Notes under the pieces: model-generated
Databases searched by the model: none
The model's input: only the letters and a program-made list of their open reading frames with translations
What the model was told of the DNA's origin: nothing
DNA from: an archaeon
GTDB lineage: Archaea; Thermoproteota; Nitrososphaeria; Nitrososphaerales; Gagatemarchaeaceae
Assembly: GCA_021848045.1 (NCBI GenBank)
Contig: JAJZNC010000018.1
Coordinates: forward strand, 1 to 47,019
DNA: 47,019 bases
Reading direction: 5' to 3'
Shown: piece after piece, positions 15,092-22,959 of the stretch
How the letters are laid out: each line of letters opens with the position of its first letter
Position numbering within the stretch: position 1 is the first letter of the stretch
Made by a program: the position numbers and the translations under genes

Positions 15092-16483
15092 GTGAGCAAG
15101 AGATTGGTCACCCGACTAGAGAGGGCGGTGGAGATCCCCCGCCAGTGGTACAACATCGCGCCTGACCTGCCGGGCAAGCTCCCGCCGGTTATCGACCAGC
15201 ACACCCGCGGAGTCGCCGACAAGAAGATACTCCACAGGCTGTTCGTCAACGAGGTCGCGAGGCACGAGTACTCGAGGGAGCGGTTCATCACGATCCCCGA
15301 GGAGCTCAGGGAGGTCTACACCATCTGGAGGCCGACCCCGCTCGTCAGGGCGAGGCGCCTGGAGCGGTACCTAAACACCCCTGCGAGGATCTACTACAAG
15401 AACGAGTCCGTGAGCCCGCCCGGGTCCCACAAGGCGAACGCCGCGGTTGCCCAGGCCTACTACGCGAAGAAGGAGGGGACCGAGAGGCTGGTCACGAGCA
15501 CCACGGCGGGGCAGTGGGGCACGGCCCTCGCTTTCGGCTGCACGATCTTCGGCGTGAAGTGCACCGTCTACATGTCCCGGTCGAGCTACGACAGCAAGCC
15601 GTACAGGAAGGACCTCGCGGAGGCCTGGGGCGCGGAGATAATCTCCAGCCCCAGCACGAGGACGAAGGTCGGGAGGGAGATACTAAGGGCAGACCCCAAC
15701 TCCAGCGGCTCGATGGCCGTCGCAAAGAGCGAGGCCCTGGAAGACACGGAGGGCGACCCCTCGGCCAAGGACGCCGTGGGGAGCATCATGAACTTCGTCC
15801 TTGCGAGCCAGACCGTGATCGGGCAGGAGGCGCAGGCGCAGATGGAGCCCTACGAGGACTACCCCGACGTCGTGATCGGCTGCGTCGGAGGGGGGAGCAA
15901 CTTCTCCGGGATCTTCTGGCCGTACTACCACAGGATGGTCGACAAGACGAGCCCGAAGCACGTCGAGTTCCTCGGCGTGGAGTCCTCCGCCGTCCCGAAG
16001 CTGACAAAGGGCCAGTACATCTACGACCACTCCGACGTGATGAGGATGAGCCCCCTCTTCAAGATGTACACGGCGGGCCACACGTTCAACCCTCCTGAGA
16101 TACACACGGGAGGGCTGCGCGTTCACGGGACGGCGCCCACCCTGAGCCTCCTGGTCAACGCAGGCGTTGTCGGGGCGGTGGCTTACAACCAGCCGGAGGT
16201 CTTCGAGGCGGGCGCCCTCTTCGCAAGGACGGAGGGGATCCTCCCCGCGCCCGAGTCGGCCCACGCGATAAAGGCGGCCATCGACGAGGCGCGGAGGTGC
16301 AAGGCCCAGAACAAGGAGAAGGTCATCCTCTTCAGCCTCTGCGGCCACGGGATCCTCGACATCGAGGGGTACCGCGAGTACTTCGAGGGGAAGATGAAGG
16401 AGAACGACGCCGACCCCGCGGAGCTCCGGAGGTCCCTCGACGAGGTCAGGGGCCTCTATCCGTGGCTTGCGGGCCAGGACTAG
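15092..16483 (+). CDS. trpB2: TrpB2-type tryptophan synthase beta chain
   Basis: 463 residues, GTG start, of the long TrpB2 type found in archaea and some bacteria. The PLP lysine is Lys114 in SVSPPGSHKANAAVAQAYYAK, followed by TTAGQWGTALAFGC and the phosphate-binding CVGGGSNFSG loop. TrpB2 joins indole and serine (or O-phosphoserine) to make L-tryptophan, often without a TrpA partner; no trpA or other trp gene is present here. Placement directly before tryptophan 2,3-dioxygenase is striking, because it puts a tryptophan-making or related beta-replacement enzyme beside a tryptophan-opening one. It may act on an indole-like compound specific to this operon. Confidence 0.88.
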   Translation: MSKRLVTRLERAVEIPRQWYNIAPDLPGKLPPVIDQHTRGVADKKILHRLFVNEVARHEYSRERFITIPEELREVYTIWRPTPLVRARRLERYLNTPARIYYKNESVSPPGSHKANAAVAQAYYAKKEGTERLVTSTTAGQWGTALAFGCTIFGVKCTVYMSRSSYDSKPYRKDLAEAWGAEIISSPSTRTKVGREILRADPNSSGSMAVAKSEALEDTEGDPSAKDAVGSIMNFVLASQTVIGQEAQAQMEPYEDYPDVVIGCVGGGSNFSGIFWPYYHRMVDKTSPKHVEFLGVESSAVPKLTKGQYIYDHSDVMRMSPLFKMYTAGHTFNPPEIHTGGLRVHGTAPTLSLLVNAGVVGAVAYNQPEVFEAGALFARTEGILPAPESAHAIKAAIDEARRCKAQNKEKVILFSLCGHGILDIEGYREYFEGKMKENDADPAELRRSLDEVRGLYPWLAGQD

Positions 16484-16514
16484 CCCGAGAGCGCGCCCCA
16501 GGTTGGACCGCCTG

Positions 16515-17348
16515 ATGGCCAAGAAGAAGCCGCTCTCGTACGGGGAGTACCTGGGCCTGGACGACCTTCTCGACCTCCAGCGCCTGGCCTCCAAGCCAAG
16601 ACAGCACGACGAGGTGCTCTTCATAATCGCACACCAGGCCTACGAGCTCTGGTTCAAGCTCATGCTCAACGAGCTCGAGACGGCGATATCGCACATGCTC
16701 GCGGACGACCTGGCCGAGGCGACGAGGCTCATCAGGAGGGTCGTGCCCGTCCAGAGGGTCCTGATAGAGCAGCTGGAGGTCCTCGAGACGATCAAGCCCA
16801 CCGACTTTCTAAAGTTCAGGAGCATCCTCCACCCGGCGAGCGGGTTCCAGTCGCTCCAGTTCAGGGAGCTCGAGTTCATCTCGGGGCAGAAGGACGAGAG
16901 ATACCTCAACCTCCACGTAGGCAACGAGAAGGACTACGAGCAGCTACTCAAGAGGTGGGAGGCGCCCAGCCTCTGGGACGGCTTCCGGACCGTCATGGAG
17001 GAGAGGGGGCTGGACGTGGGGAGGCGCGAGAGGGGCAGGGAGGGCGAGGTCTTCGAGCTCGAGGTCCAGGCGTCGCTGAAGGTCTTCACCGACTCCAAGC
17101 ACTCTCACGTCGCCGAGCTCGCCGAGGTGATGCTGGACTATGACAAGTACTTCCAGCTCTGGAGGAGCCACCACATCATGATGGTCGAGCGCGTGATCGG
17201 GGGGCGGCCGGGGACGGGCGAGAAGGCGGTCGAGGAGACCATGGGCGCGTCGTTCCGCCCTTCCGGGGTGAGCTACCTCCAGACGACCATGGGGAAGAGG
17301 TTCTTTCCCGCCCTGTGGGCTGCCAGGACCAGGATCGGCGCCTACTAG
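16515..17348 (+). CDS. Tryptophan 2,3-dioxygenase-family heme protein with loop insertion
   Basis: 277 residues from the ATG at 16515 (31 bases after trpB2). The family opens the indole ring of tryptophan to N-formylkynurenine. Key pieces are present: FIIAHQAYELWFKLMLNEL with His40 of the active site, FRSILHPASGFQSLQFRELEF, and the heme-ligand segment LWRSHHIMMVERVIGG with His220 aligned to the axial ligand. The conserved GTGGSSG loop that contacts the tryptophan amino and carboxyl groups reads GTG, then about 14 extra residues, then SGVSYLQTT. That insertion is unlike ordinary enzymes of the family and may change the substrate. No kynurenine formamidase or kynureninase is in the window. Confidence 0.88.
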   Translation: MAKKKPLSYGEYLGLDDLLDLQRLASKPRQHDEVLFIIAHQAYELWFKLMLNELETAISHMLADDLAEATRLIRRVVPVQRVLIEQLEVLETIKPTDFLKFRSILHPASGFQSLQFRELEFISGQKDERYLNLHVGNEKDYEQLLKRWEAPSLWDGFRTVMEERGLDVGRRERGREGEVFELEVQASLKVFTDSKHSHVAELAEVMLDYDKYFQLWRSHHIMMVERVIGGRPGTGEKAVEETMGASFRPSGVSYLQTTMGKRFFPALWAARTRIGAY

Positions 17349-17352
17349 CCGG

Positions 17353-18306
17353 TCAGGGGAGCCCGAGCTTCGAGAAGGATTCGAGGGTCGAGCTGAGTGA
17401 CTCGGCGTCCTCTGCGTCTGGGTGGAAGACGTCCTTCGACGAGTACTCCACCTCGAACGGGTAGCCGGCCTTCACCCCGGGCATTGACGGGGCGATCCCG
17501 GTGATCCTCCCTATGAGCCTCTGGCCGTCCTCGCTCAGCAGGAAGTCCAGGAACTTGCGGGCCGACCTGTTCTCCCTCGCGGTCTTCAGGAGGGCGACCG
17601 TGGTGAACGTGAGCATCCGGGGGATCCCTTCGGTGGCGAACGACCTCACGGGGGACCCGGCCGTCCTCTCCCTGAAGTACGCTAGGGAATAGACGGTCAG
17701 CGAGAGCCTGTGGTCCCCGTCGATGAGACCCTGGAGCAGGTGGTCGATGCAGTCGTAGGTGGTGGGTCTGTTCTGCCCGGCCAGGCTCTCCAAAAAGTCG
17801 CGCCACCTCTTGGCTGATACCTTGCGGCGCAGGAAGTTCATGTAGTGCGCCCCGATGTTGCCGAACTTGCTGGACGTCAGCGACTGCATCCCGAGCGCCC
17901 CTGACCAGCGGGGGGATGCGATCTCCTCCAGGCTCTGGGGGAGGTCCTTCACGGGGAGCCTCCTCGGGTTGTGCGCCATCGTCATGAAGGTCACCCCGGC
18001 GGCGAACCAGCTCAGCTTGGGGTCGTAGAACTTGCTCGGATACGCCCCGAGGCCCTTCGCGTCATGCTCCGTGAAGAGGCCCTCCGCGCGCATCTTGAGA
18101 GCGACGTAGTGGGGGACCATGACGATGTCCGCGGTCCTCATCCCGTGCCCCATCTCCTCCCTGATCCTCTCGTGCACCTGGAAGGGGTGGTCGTCGAGGT
18201 AGACGGGGAACTCCTCGAGGGTGTTCTTCTTCCTGAACGCCCAGAGGAGGTCGGAGGTCCCGGAGCGGAGCCCGAGCGACGCGTAGATAATGACGCGCTC
18301 GGGCAT
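17353..18306 (-). CDS. Orphan solute-binding-protein-fold protein without signal peptide
   Basis: 317 residues, ATG 26 bases from a TATA-like box. It resembles type II extracellular solute-binding proteins of the iron(III)/spermidine class: IIYASLGLRSGTSDLLWAFRKKN at the start, a TADIVMVPHYVALKMRAEGLF strand-helix, then SPRWSGALGMQSLTSSKFGNIGAHYMNFL and a C-terminal KTARENRSARKFLDFLLSEDGQRLIGRITGIAPSMPGV. There is no signal peptide, lipobox or transmembrane helix, and no permease or ATPase gene nearby, so a cytoplasmic role is likely. It converges on the tryptophan 2,3-dioxygenase gene with a 4-base gap. It is the third binding-protein-fold gene within 5 kb. Confidence 0.7.
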   Translation of the reverse strand: MPERVIIYASLGLRSGTSDLLWAFRKKNTLEEFPVYLDDHPFQVHERIREEMGHGMRTADIVMVPHYVALKMRAEGLFTEHDAKGLGAYPSKFYDPKLSWFAAGVTFMTMAHNPRRLPVKDLPQSLEEIASPRWSGALGMQSLTSSKFGNIGAHYMNFLRRKVSAKRWRDFLESLAGQNRPTTYDCIDHLLQGLIDGDHRLSLTVYSLAYFRERTAGSPVRSFATEGIPRMLTFTTVALLKTARENRSARKFLDFLLSEDGQRLIGRITGIAPSMPGVKAGYPFEVEYSSKDVFHPDAEDAESLSSTLESFSKLGLP

Positions 18307-18328
18307 TCGCCCGTGCGGCTCCCTCCCG

Positions 18329-18336
18329 TTATTTAT
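18329..18336 (-). promoter_or_regulatory. TATA-like box of the orphan binding-protein gene
   Basis: ATAAATAA on the minus strand, centred 26 bases before the ATG at 18306 and lying at the 3' side of the aminotransferase gene; leaderless spacing. Confidence 0.6.
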
Positions 18337-18341
18337 CGGTT

Positions 18342-19481
18342 CTACCGGGCGTCCTCGAAGAACGCCCTAAGGCGTCGCGTCCCCTCGACTATGGTCTCGG
18401 GCGAGCTCCCGAACGACAGGCGGATGTGACCCTCCCCCGAAGGCCCGAAGATGGCCCCGGGCAGGACCGCGACGTTCTGCTCCGAGAGGAGCCGCTTCGC
18501 CAGCGCGACCGAGCGCCCCTTCGTCCTGTAACGCGGGAACCCGTAGAAGGCGCCCTCCACCCTGTGGCTCTCGAGCGCGGGGACCCTCGAGAGCCCCTCC
18601 TCGAGGAGGCCACGCCTCCTCCTGAGCTCCTCCCTGAACTCCGCGGTGTACTTCTCGCAGTTCCTGATGGCGTACGCAGAGGCGGCCTGGACGAAGGGAG
18701 GGAAGCAGGTCACCGCCGTCTCCAGGAACCTGTTCACCCGAAGGATGGTCTCCTCGTCGGCGACCATGTACCCGGCGCGCCACCCTGTCATCGCGAAGCT
18801 CTTCGAGAGGCTGAAGAGCGAGATGACGGACTCTGGGGACTTCTCCATCGATCCGACCGAGTGGTGCCTCTTCTCGTAGACGATGTCCTCGTACGCCTCG
18901 TCGCTTATCACCCTGATGCCCCTGGTGACGCACGCGTCCAGGAGGGCCTCCAGGTCGCCGCGGGCGAAGACCTTGCCCGCGGGGTTCGACGGTGTGTTGA
19001 CCACTATCGCCCGGGTCTTTGGGGTGACCTTGGAGAGTATCTCCCGGAGGTCGAGGTCGAAGCCCTCGGTGAGCCTGTACCTCACTGGCCTCCCGCCCGA
19101 GAGGACGACCGGCTCCGAGTAGTAGTATCCCGGGTCCGGGACGAGCGCCTCGTAGCCCGGCTCTGCAAGCGACAGGAGCGCGGCGTATATCGAGAGCTTC
19201 GCGGTGATGAAGATGGCGTTCTCCAGCCCCGCCCTTATCCTGTTCTTCCTCCTCACCTTCCAGACTATCGCCTCCCTGAGCTCGTCCGATCCCCAGGACG
19301 ACGTGTAGTGCCCGCCACCGTGCTTCATGCTCTCGTACGCCGCATCGACTATCGGTGCGGGGGTGTCGAACGAGGGCTCCCCTATCGCGAGGGAGTAGAC
19401 CTTCTCGCCGGCCGCCCGCTTCTTCGCCGCGAGGTTGAATATCTCGAAGGCGGGCGAGTCGCGGATCCTCCGCAGGGACAT
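18342..19481 (-). CDS. PLP-dependent aminotransferase, class I/II (aspartate/aromatic type)
   Basis: 379 residues, fold type I aminotransferase of the AspB/AraT group. Landmarks are the VYSLAIGEPSFDTPAPIVDAAYESMKHGGGHYTSSWGSDELREAI start, VNTPSNPAGKVF, VISDEAYEDIVYE, the PLP lysine in SLFSLSKSFAMTGWRAGYMV, and RLSFGSSPETI with the carboxylate-binding arginine. Its amino donor and acceptor cannot be fixed; aspartate, aromatic amino acids or kynurenine are all possible, and the last would fit the neighbouring tryptophan 2,3-dioxygenase. The ATG is 28 bases from a TATA-like box (leaderless). Confidence 0.88.
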   Translation of the reverse strand: MSLRRIRDSPAFEIFNLAAKKRAAGEKVYSLAIGEPSFDTPAPIVDAAYESMKHGGGHYTSSWGSDELREAIVWKVRRKNRIRAGLENAIFITAKLSIYAALLSLAEPGYEALVPDPGYYYSEPVVLSGGRPVRYRLTEGFDLDLREILSKVTPKTRAIVVNTPSNPAGKVFARGDLEALLDACVTRGIRVISDEAYEDIVYEKRHHSVGSMEKSPESVISLFSLSKSFAMTGWRAGYMVADEETILRVNRFLETAVTCFPPFVQAASAYAIRNCEKYTAEFREELRRRRGLLEEGLSRVPALESHRVEGAFYGFPRYRTKGRSVALAKRLLSEQNVAVLPGAIFGPSGEGHIRLSFGSSPETIVEGTRRLRAFFEDAR

Positions 19482-19506
19482 CTCGTCCGTCGACCCGCCC
19501 CTCGTG

Positions 19507-19512
19507 ATTTAA
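19507..19512 (-). promoter_or_regulatory. TATA-like box of the aminotransferase
   Basis: TTAAAT on the minus strand, centred 28 bases before the ATG at 19481. Confidence 0.6.
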
Positions 19513-19525
19513 GCGTGAGAGGGTC

Positions 19526-19547
19526 GCCGCGCCCCGGTGGGCGCGGC
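19526..19547. promoter_or_regulatory. GC-rich perfect dyad upstream of the aminotransferase promoter
   Basis: GCCGCGCCC and GGGCGCGGC (9 bases each) flank a CGGT spacer, about 14 bases upstream of the aminotransferase TATA-like box. It could be an operator or an RNA hairpin; no T-run follows on either strand. Confidence 0.35.
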
Positions 19548-19613
19548 CTCTGAACACATGTACAAGGGTATCGATGATATATGGACGAATGGCTGGTATC
19601 CGACCCAAAGGCC

Positions 19614-19622
19614 TTAAATATA
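19614..19622 (+). promoter_or_regulatory. Strong TATA box of the P-II-like gene
   Basis: TTAAATATA is the best TATA-like box in the window, about 34 bases before the ATG at 19652. A dyad TTGGC-ATCA-GCCAA (19638-19651) covers the expected start site and ends at the start codon; it could be an operator or a short leader hairpin. Confidence 0.6.
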
Positions 19623-19651
19623 ATCTGTAATATCGTCTTGGCATCAGCCAA

Positions 19652-19987
19652 ATGAAGAAAGTCCAAGCTGAGGTCAGAAAGGAGCGGTTCCCGGAGGTGG
19701 ACGCGGCGCTGAAGGTGATCGGCGTCCCCGGGGTCACGGTGGTCGACGAGCCCCGCGCGGGACGTGGGATGTGGGACTACCCCAACGGCTGCGTGAAGCG
19801 CGTCCTGCTCACCGTGGTGGTCGACGACCGGAGCGTGAGGAGGGTCGTAGAGTCGATATGCGGCAGCGGCTCGACCAGATCGTGGGGCGACGGCAGGGTG
19901 AGCGTCAGCCCCGTGGAGAACGTGCTGGACATCGGGTCCGGCAACTGCGACCGCAGCGAGTTGGCCGCGCCGCTCATCGGCGCCTGA
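19652..19987 (+). CDS. P-II family regulatory protein with shortened T-loop
   Basis: 111 residues. The fold is that of GlnB/GlnK: MKKVQAEVRKERFPEVDAALKVIGVPGVTVVDE, a VLLTVVVDDRSVRRVVESIC helix-strand, and the GDGRVSVSPVENVLDI signature. P-II trimers sense ATP/ADP and 2-oxoglutarate and control ammonium transport or glutamine synthetase. The T-loop, normally about 20 residues with Tyr51, is cut down to roughly GRGMWDYPNGCVKRV, and the B-loop is also unusual (GSTRSWGDGR). No amt, glnA or carbon-transport gene is adjacent, so this is better called P-II-like. It may answer to a different partner; it starts beside the aminotransferase, divergently. Confidence 0.75.
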   Translation: MKKVQAEVRKERFPEVDAALKVIGVPGVTVVDEPRAGRGMWDYPNGCVKRVLLTVVVDDRSVRRVVESICGSGSTRSWGDGRVSVSPVENVLDIGSGNCDRSELAAPLIGA

Positions 19988-19991
19988 ACCT

Positions 19992-20015
19992 GCCTAGCTC
20001 TTCGTCGAGCTAGGC
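19992..20015. terminator. Perfect hairpin shared by two convergent genes
   Basis: GCCTAGCTC and GAGCTAGGC (9 bases) around the loop TTCGTC, placed just after the P-II-like stop and overlapping the last codons of the convergent membrane protein. A bidirectional 3'-end signal is plausible. Confidence 0.45.
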
Positions 20016-20230
20016 TTGTACTTTGCGATTATCGCGACAAGGCCCGCAAGGAGCAACATCACCGAGAGGAGGTACAGCACGGGCACCAGGGGCGGCTGGA
20101 GCGCGCTGCCCGCAGAGTTCGCGTACGTCTCGTAGGTCATCCCGGCCCCGAGGACGAAGACCAAGATCCCCACTAGCCTGATCAGGACGTTGACCCTCGA
20201 GTCTTCAGTGTTGACGGTGGTCTTGCTCAT
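19994..20230 (-). CDS. Small two-helix membrane protein
   Basis: 78 residues. A polar N-terminus (MSKTTVNTEDSRVNVL) is followed by two hydrophobic helices (about residues 17-33 and 48-68) joined by a short loop, and a basic C-terminus. No family is recognised. The ATG is about 31 bases from a TATA-like box at 20259-20265. The last codons lie inside the shared hairpin at 19992-20015. Confidence 0.6.
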   Translation of the reverse strand: MSKTTVNTEDSRVNVLIRLVGILVFVLGAGMTYETYANSAGSALQPPLVPVLYLLSVMLLLAGLVAIIAKYKPSSTKS

Positions 20231-20291
20231 GTCCGCTCTGCTGCCGACCTGGACGGAGTAAATAAGCTATCCAGTGGCCCCGCCGAGCTCG

Positions 20292-21389
20292 CTAGTTGCT
20301 CTTGAGGAGCTGGATCTTGTCTGGGAGGTAGGTGTCGACGATGTAGCTCAGGCCGTACCTGGAGAACGCCTCTTGCTCGCTCTTCCTCTTGTTCTTGAGG
20401 AAGGTGTCCAGCTCGTCGTGCCACAGCTTCTCCTTGTACCTCGGGTCGGACTTTAGCTCGTAGACGCGCTTGATGTCGATCTCTGTGAGCGGGTCTGACG
20501 GGAGCTTGTACTTTTGGATGTCGGAGGCCCACACCCCCAGCCACACCCCCGATGGCGTGGTGAGGTCCCTCAGGTGCGCCGCGTTGGCCGAGCCGCTCTT
20601 GATGACCATCGCGATGTGCGCCCCCCACGGGTCGGCGTCGCAGAGTATCCCGATCGGAAGCTTCATCTCGGAGTGGAGCCTCCTTAGCAGGTACCTGGTC
20701 GCCCTAGGCGGCTGTCCCGCCGTGTTGATGAGGATCGCCTTGTACTTTTCGTGCACCTTCTCCTCGATGAACCTGGTGAAGAGTCCGCCCTTCTCTATTG
20801 CCAGGACCATCTCCGCGTCGGTGTCGGCGAACTCGGCGGTGGTCATCGCGGGCCCTATCATCATCCCGTCCGGGTGGGCGGAGAGGTCCAGCTTCTTCCC
20901 CTCGTAGCCGGGCACCGTGTACTCTATGGTCATGTTGCCGAAGATCGCGCTCCTCTCCTCAGGGTAGACGTTGAACTCCTCCCTCGCGGAACCGAGTAGC
21001 ACCTCGAGGTCGGTGATGAGCTCGTCCGACTCGGCCTGGTCCATGAACTCCACATCGAAGGCCTGGGCAGAGTAGTAGACGTCTCTCAGCGTCGAGGTCT
21101 TCTTCTCGTCCACGAGCTTCCTCGAGAAGTACGCCAGCCAGAGCAGCTGGGTGAACGGCCTGATGTGCTTGATGTTCCCGGCCGACCTCTTCACCGTCCC
21201 CGACCCGAGCACGAACTGCTGGAGCTTCTTGTCGTAGACGATGTTGCTCACGGACCTGCTGGCGAAGGACAACGACGGGAACTTTGAGCTCTCGAGGTCG
21301 TCGTAGACTCGGTGGCCGAGCTCGTTCAGGAGCTTCTCCACCTTGTCCTTCCTTGCCTCAGCGGTAGTCTTCGATTTTTGCTTGCTCAT
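20292..21389 (-). CDS. top6A: DNA topoisomerase VI subunit A
   Basis: 365 residues, Spo11/Top6A family. This subunit cuts both DNA strands through a tyrosine and relaxes supercoils together with Top6B. The winged-helix cleavage domain has the catalytic tyrosine in STLRDVYYSAQAFD. The TOPRIM metal site shows AIEKGGLFTRF (Glu) and CDADPWGAHIAMVIKSGSANAAHL (Asp-x-Asp). The start lies inside the top6B gene: the two frames overlap by 32 bases, as expected for coupled translation. It belongs to the conserved archaeal cluster rio1-KH-top6B-top6A. Confidence 0.95.
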   Translation of the reverse strand: MSKQKSKTTAEARKDKVEKLLNELGHRVYDDLESSKFPSLSFASRSVSNIVYDKKLQQFVLGSGTVKRSAGNIKHIRPFTQLLWLAYFSRKLVDEKKTSTLRDVYYSAQAFDVEFMDQAESDELITDLEVLLGSAREEFNVYPEERSAIFGNMTIEYTVPGYEGKKLDLSAHPDGMMIGPAMTTAEFADTDAEMVLAIEKGGLFTRFIEEKVHEKYKAILINTAGQPPRATRYLLRRLHSEMKLPIGILCDADPWGAHIAMVIKSGSANAAHLRDLTTPSGVWLGVWASDIQKYKLPSDPLTEIDIKRVYELKSDPRYKEKLWHDELDTFLKNKRKSEQEAFSRYGLSYIVDTYLPDKIQLLKSN

Positions 21390-22959
21390 GTTGATCGGTC
21401 ACTGCCTCATTCCCGTCGACCCCCACCGTCACCTCTTGGGGGGCCTGCTCGCCTTCCTCTGCCTCCTCCTTTATCAGCTGCTTGTACTTTGGAGGGCGCT
21501 TCTCGCCCGCGAGCTCCTGGGAGAACCTGGCGATGAGCGGAAGGTACTTGCCGTAGATGTTCATCTTCCGCTGCACCGCCTCCATGCTCCCCTTCTTCGA
21601 GAGGTAGAGGCTGAGCCTCCTGAGCGCCTCGCGCACTGCGTTCCTGATCTCTGCCTCTATCTCCGGCCTGTCGGCTATGTACTCCTTGCCGACCGTCTTG
21701 TACGGCACCTTGGTCGAGCAGATGTGGGTGATGACCGCCACCGGCGCCTCGTCGGGGACGTGGTACCTCCTCCAGTCGATCTCCTCGTTGAGCACCCTGA
21801 ACGACACGTCGCTGCTCTCGTCGTAGAGCAGCGGTATCCTGTTGGCGAACCTGAAGAGCTTCCTCCCCGGCTCGAGTACCTTCCCCCCGTACACAAGCCC
21901 GACCTCGACAAGGAAGGGGAACCCCGAGTAGGACGACGGCGGCCTCGCCACGACCGTGGAGAACTCCGGCTCGAGCTCCTTGAGTATGCCGGTGCTGAGT
22001 ATCTGCTCCCCCACCGGCGAGAGGCACGAGGCGTCCGGCGGGAGGAACTCCTGGAAGCGCTGCAGCGCGTCGACGATCGTGACGACCTGCTCGTTGCTCA
22101 GCTTCTCCGGGGCCAGCTCGGGCTTTACACCCGCGAACATCAGGAACTTCACCGCGGTCTTGTCCCCGAGCCTGTGGAAGTGGGTGGTCATGAACCGCTT
22201 CATGGTCTTCTCCTCGTTCAGCTTGACCATCCTCTTGAACGCCTCCACGTCCACGCCGTACGGGTGCGGGAGCGTCTCCTTGGGAGGGGGCGGGAGCGAC
22301 TCGGTCGCCCTCTCGAACGTCGAGATGCGGCCTATCGGGTCGACGAAGGTGAGGTTCGCGTAGGAACCCACCAGCGCGGTCTGCTTGAAGTACTCGTTGA
22401 TCTTCTGCGCGGAGCGGGTGAAGTCCCCCTCGAGGACCACGTCCACGCGCGTCCCCGTCTTGCCGTTCGCCTCCTCGGTGTCCCGCCTGAGGATTATCGG
22501 CTTGTTCTCGCCGATGTCGATGAGCATCTCGAAGATGTGCCTGCTCTTGCCGTCCACCGAGGTCGTGACCTTCACCGGCTTGTTGGTGGTGATCTGGCCG
22601 TAGAGGACTGCCATCGTGCCGCCCATCCCGAACATCCCCCTCGACTGCCTGAGCACGTACTTGGACCCGTAGAAGACCTTCCCGAACGCCCTGGGGACGT
22701 GGTGCGGGTCGACTCCGGGGCCGTTGTCCGCGACGGTCACCCGGTACGCCCGCGGCTCGGACGTCTCTCCGCCCTGCCCGTCGGGAACTATCCTGACGTA
22801 GATGTCGGGCAGCATCCTTGTGAGCTCGCAGGCGTCGAGCGAGTTCTCGACCAGCTCCCTAACGGCCATGTAGAGCGCCCTGGCGGGGTTTGTGAAGCCC
22901 GCTAGGTCGCGGTTCCTGTAGAAGAACTCGCTCGGCGAGATCTCCGAGAACGTGACCAT
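21358..22959 (-). CDS. top6B: DNA topoisomerase VI subunit B
   Basis: 533 residues, the usual archaeal length. This ATPase subunit opens and closes the DNA gate. The GHKL fold is clear: AVRELVENSLDACE (N box with the magnesium Asn), VADNGPGVDPHHV (G1), and GMFGMGGTMAVLYGQI (G2/lid). A helix-two-turn-helix part and the transducer domain follow, and a C-terminal tail is rich in Glu. It is 248 bases downstream of the KH gene on the same strand. Its promoter is probably the TATA-like box at 23025-23032, giving a leader of about 40 bases. Confidence 0.95.
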   Translation of the reverse strand: MVTFSEISPSEFFYRNRDLAGFTNPARALYMAVRELVENSLDACELTRMLPDIYVRIVPDGQGGETSEPRAYRVTVADNGPGVDPHHVPRAFGKVFYGSKYVLRQSRGMFGMGGTMAVLYGQITTNKPVKVTTSVDGKSRHIFEMLIDIGENKPIILRRDTEEANGKTGTRVDVVLEGDFTRSAQKINEYFKQTALVGSYANLTFVDPIGRISTFERATESLPPPPKETLPHPYGVDVEAFKRMVKLNEEKTMKRFMTTHFHRLGDKTAVKFLMFAGVKPELAPEKLSNEQVVTIVDALQRFQEFLPPDASCLSPVGEQILSTGILKELEPEFSTVVARPPSSYSGFPFLVEVGLVYGGKVLEPGRKLFRFANRIPLLYDESSDVSFRVLNEEIDWRRYHVPDEAPVAVITHICSTKVPYKTVGKEYIADRPEIEAEIRNAVREALRRLSLYLSKKGSMEAVQRKMNIYGKYLPLIARFSQELAGEKRPPKYKQLIKEEAEEGEQAPQEVTVGVDGNEAVTDQHEQAKIEDYR

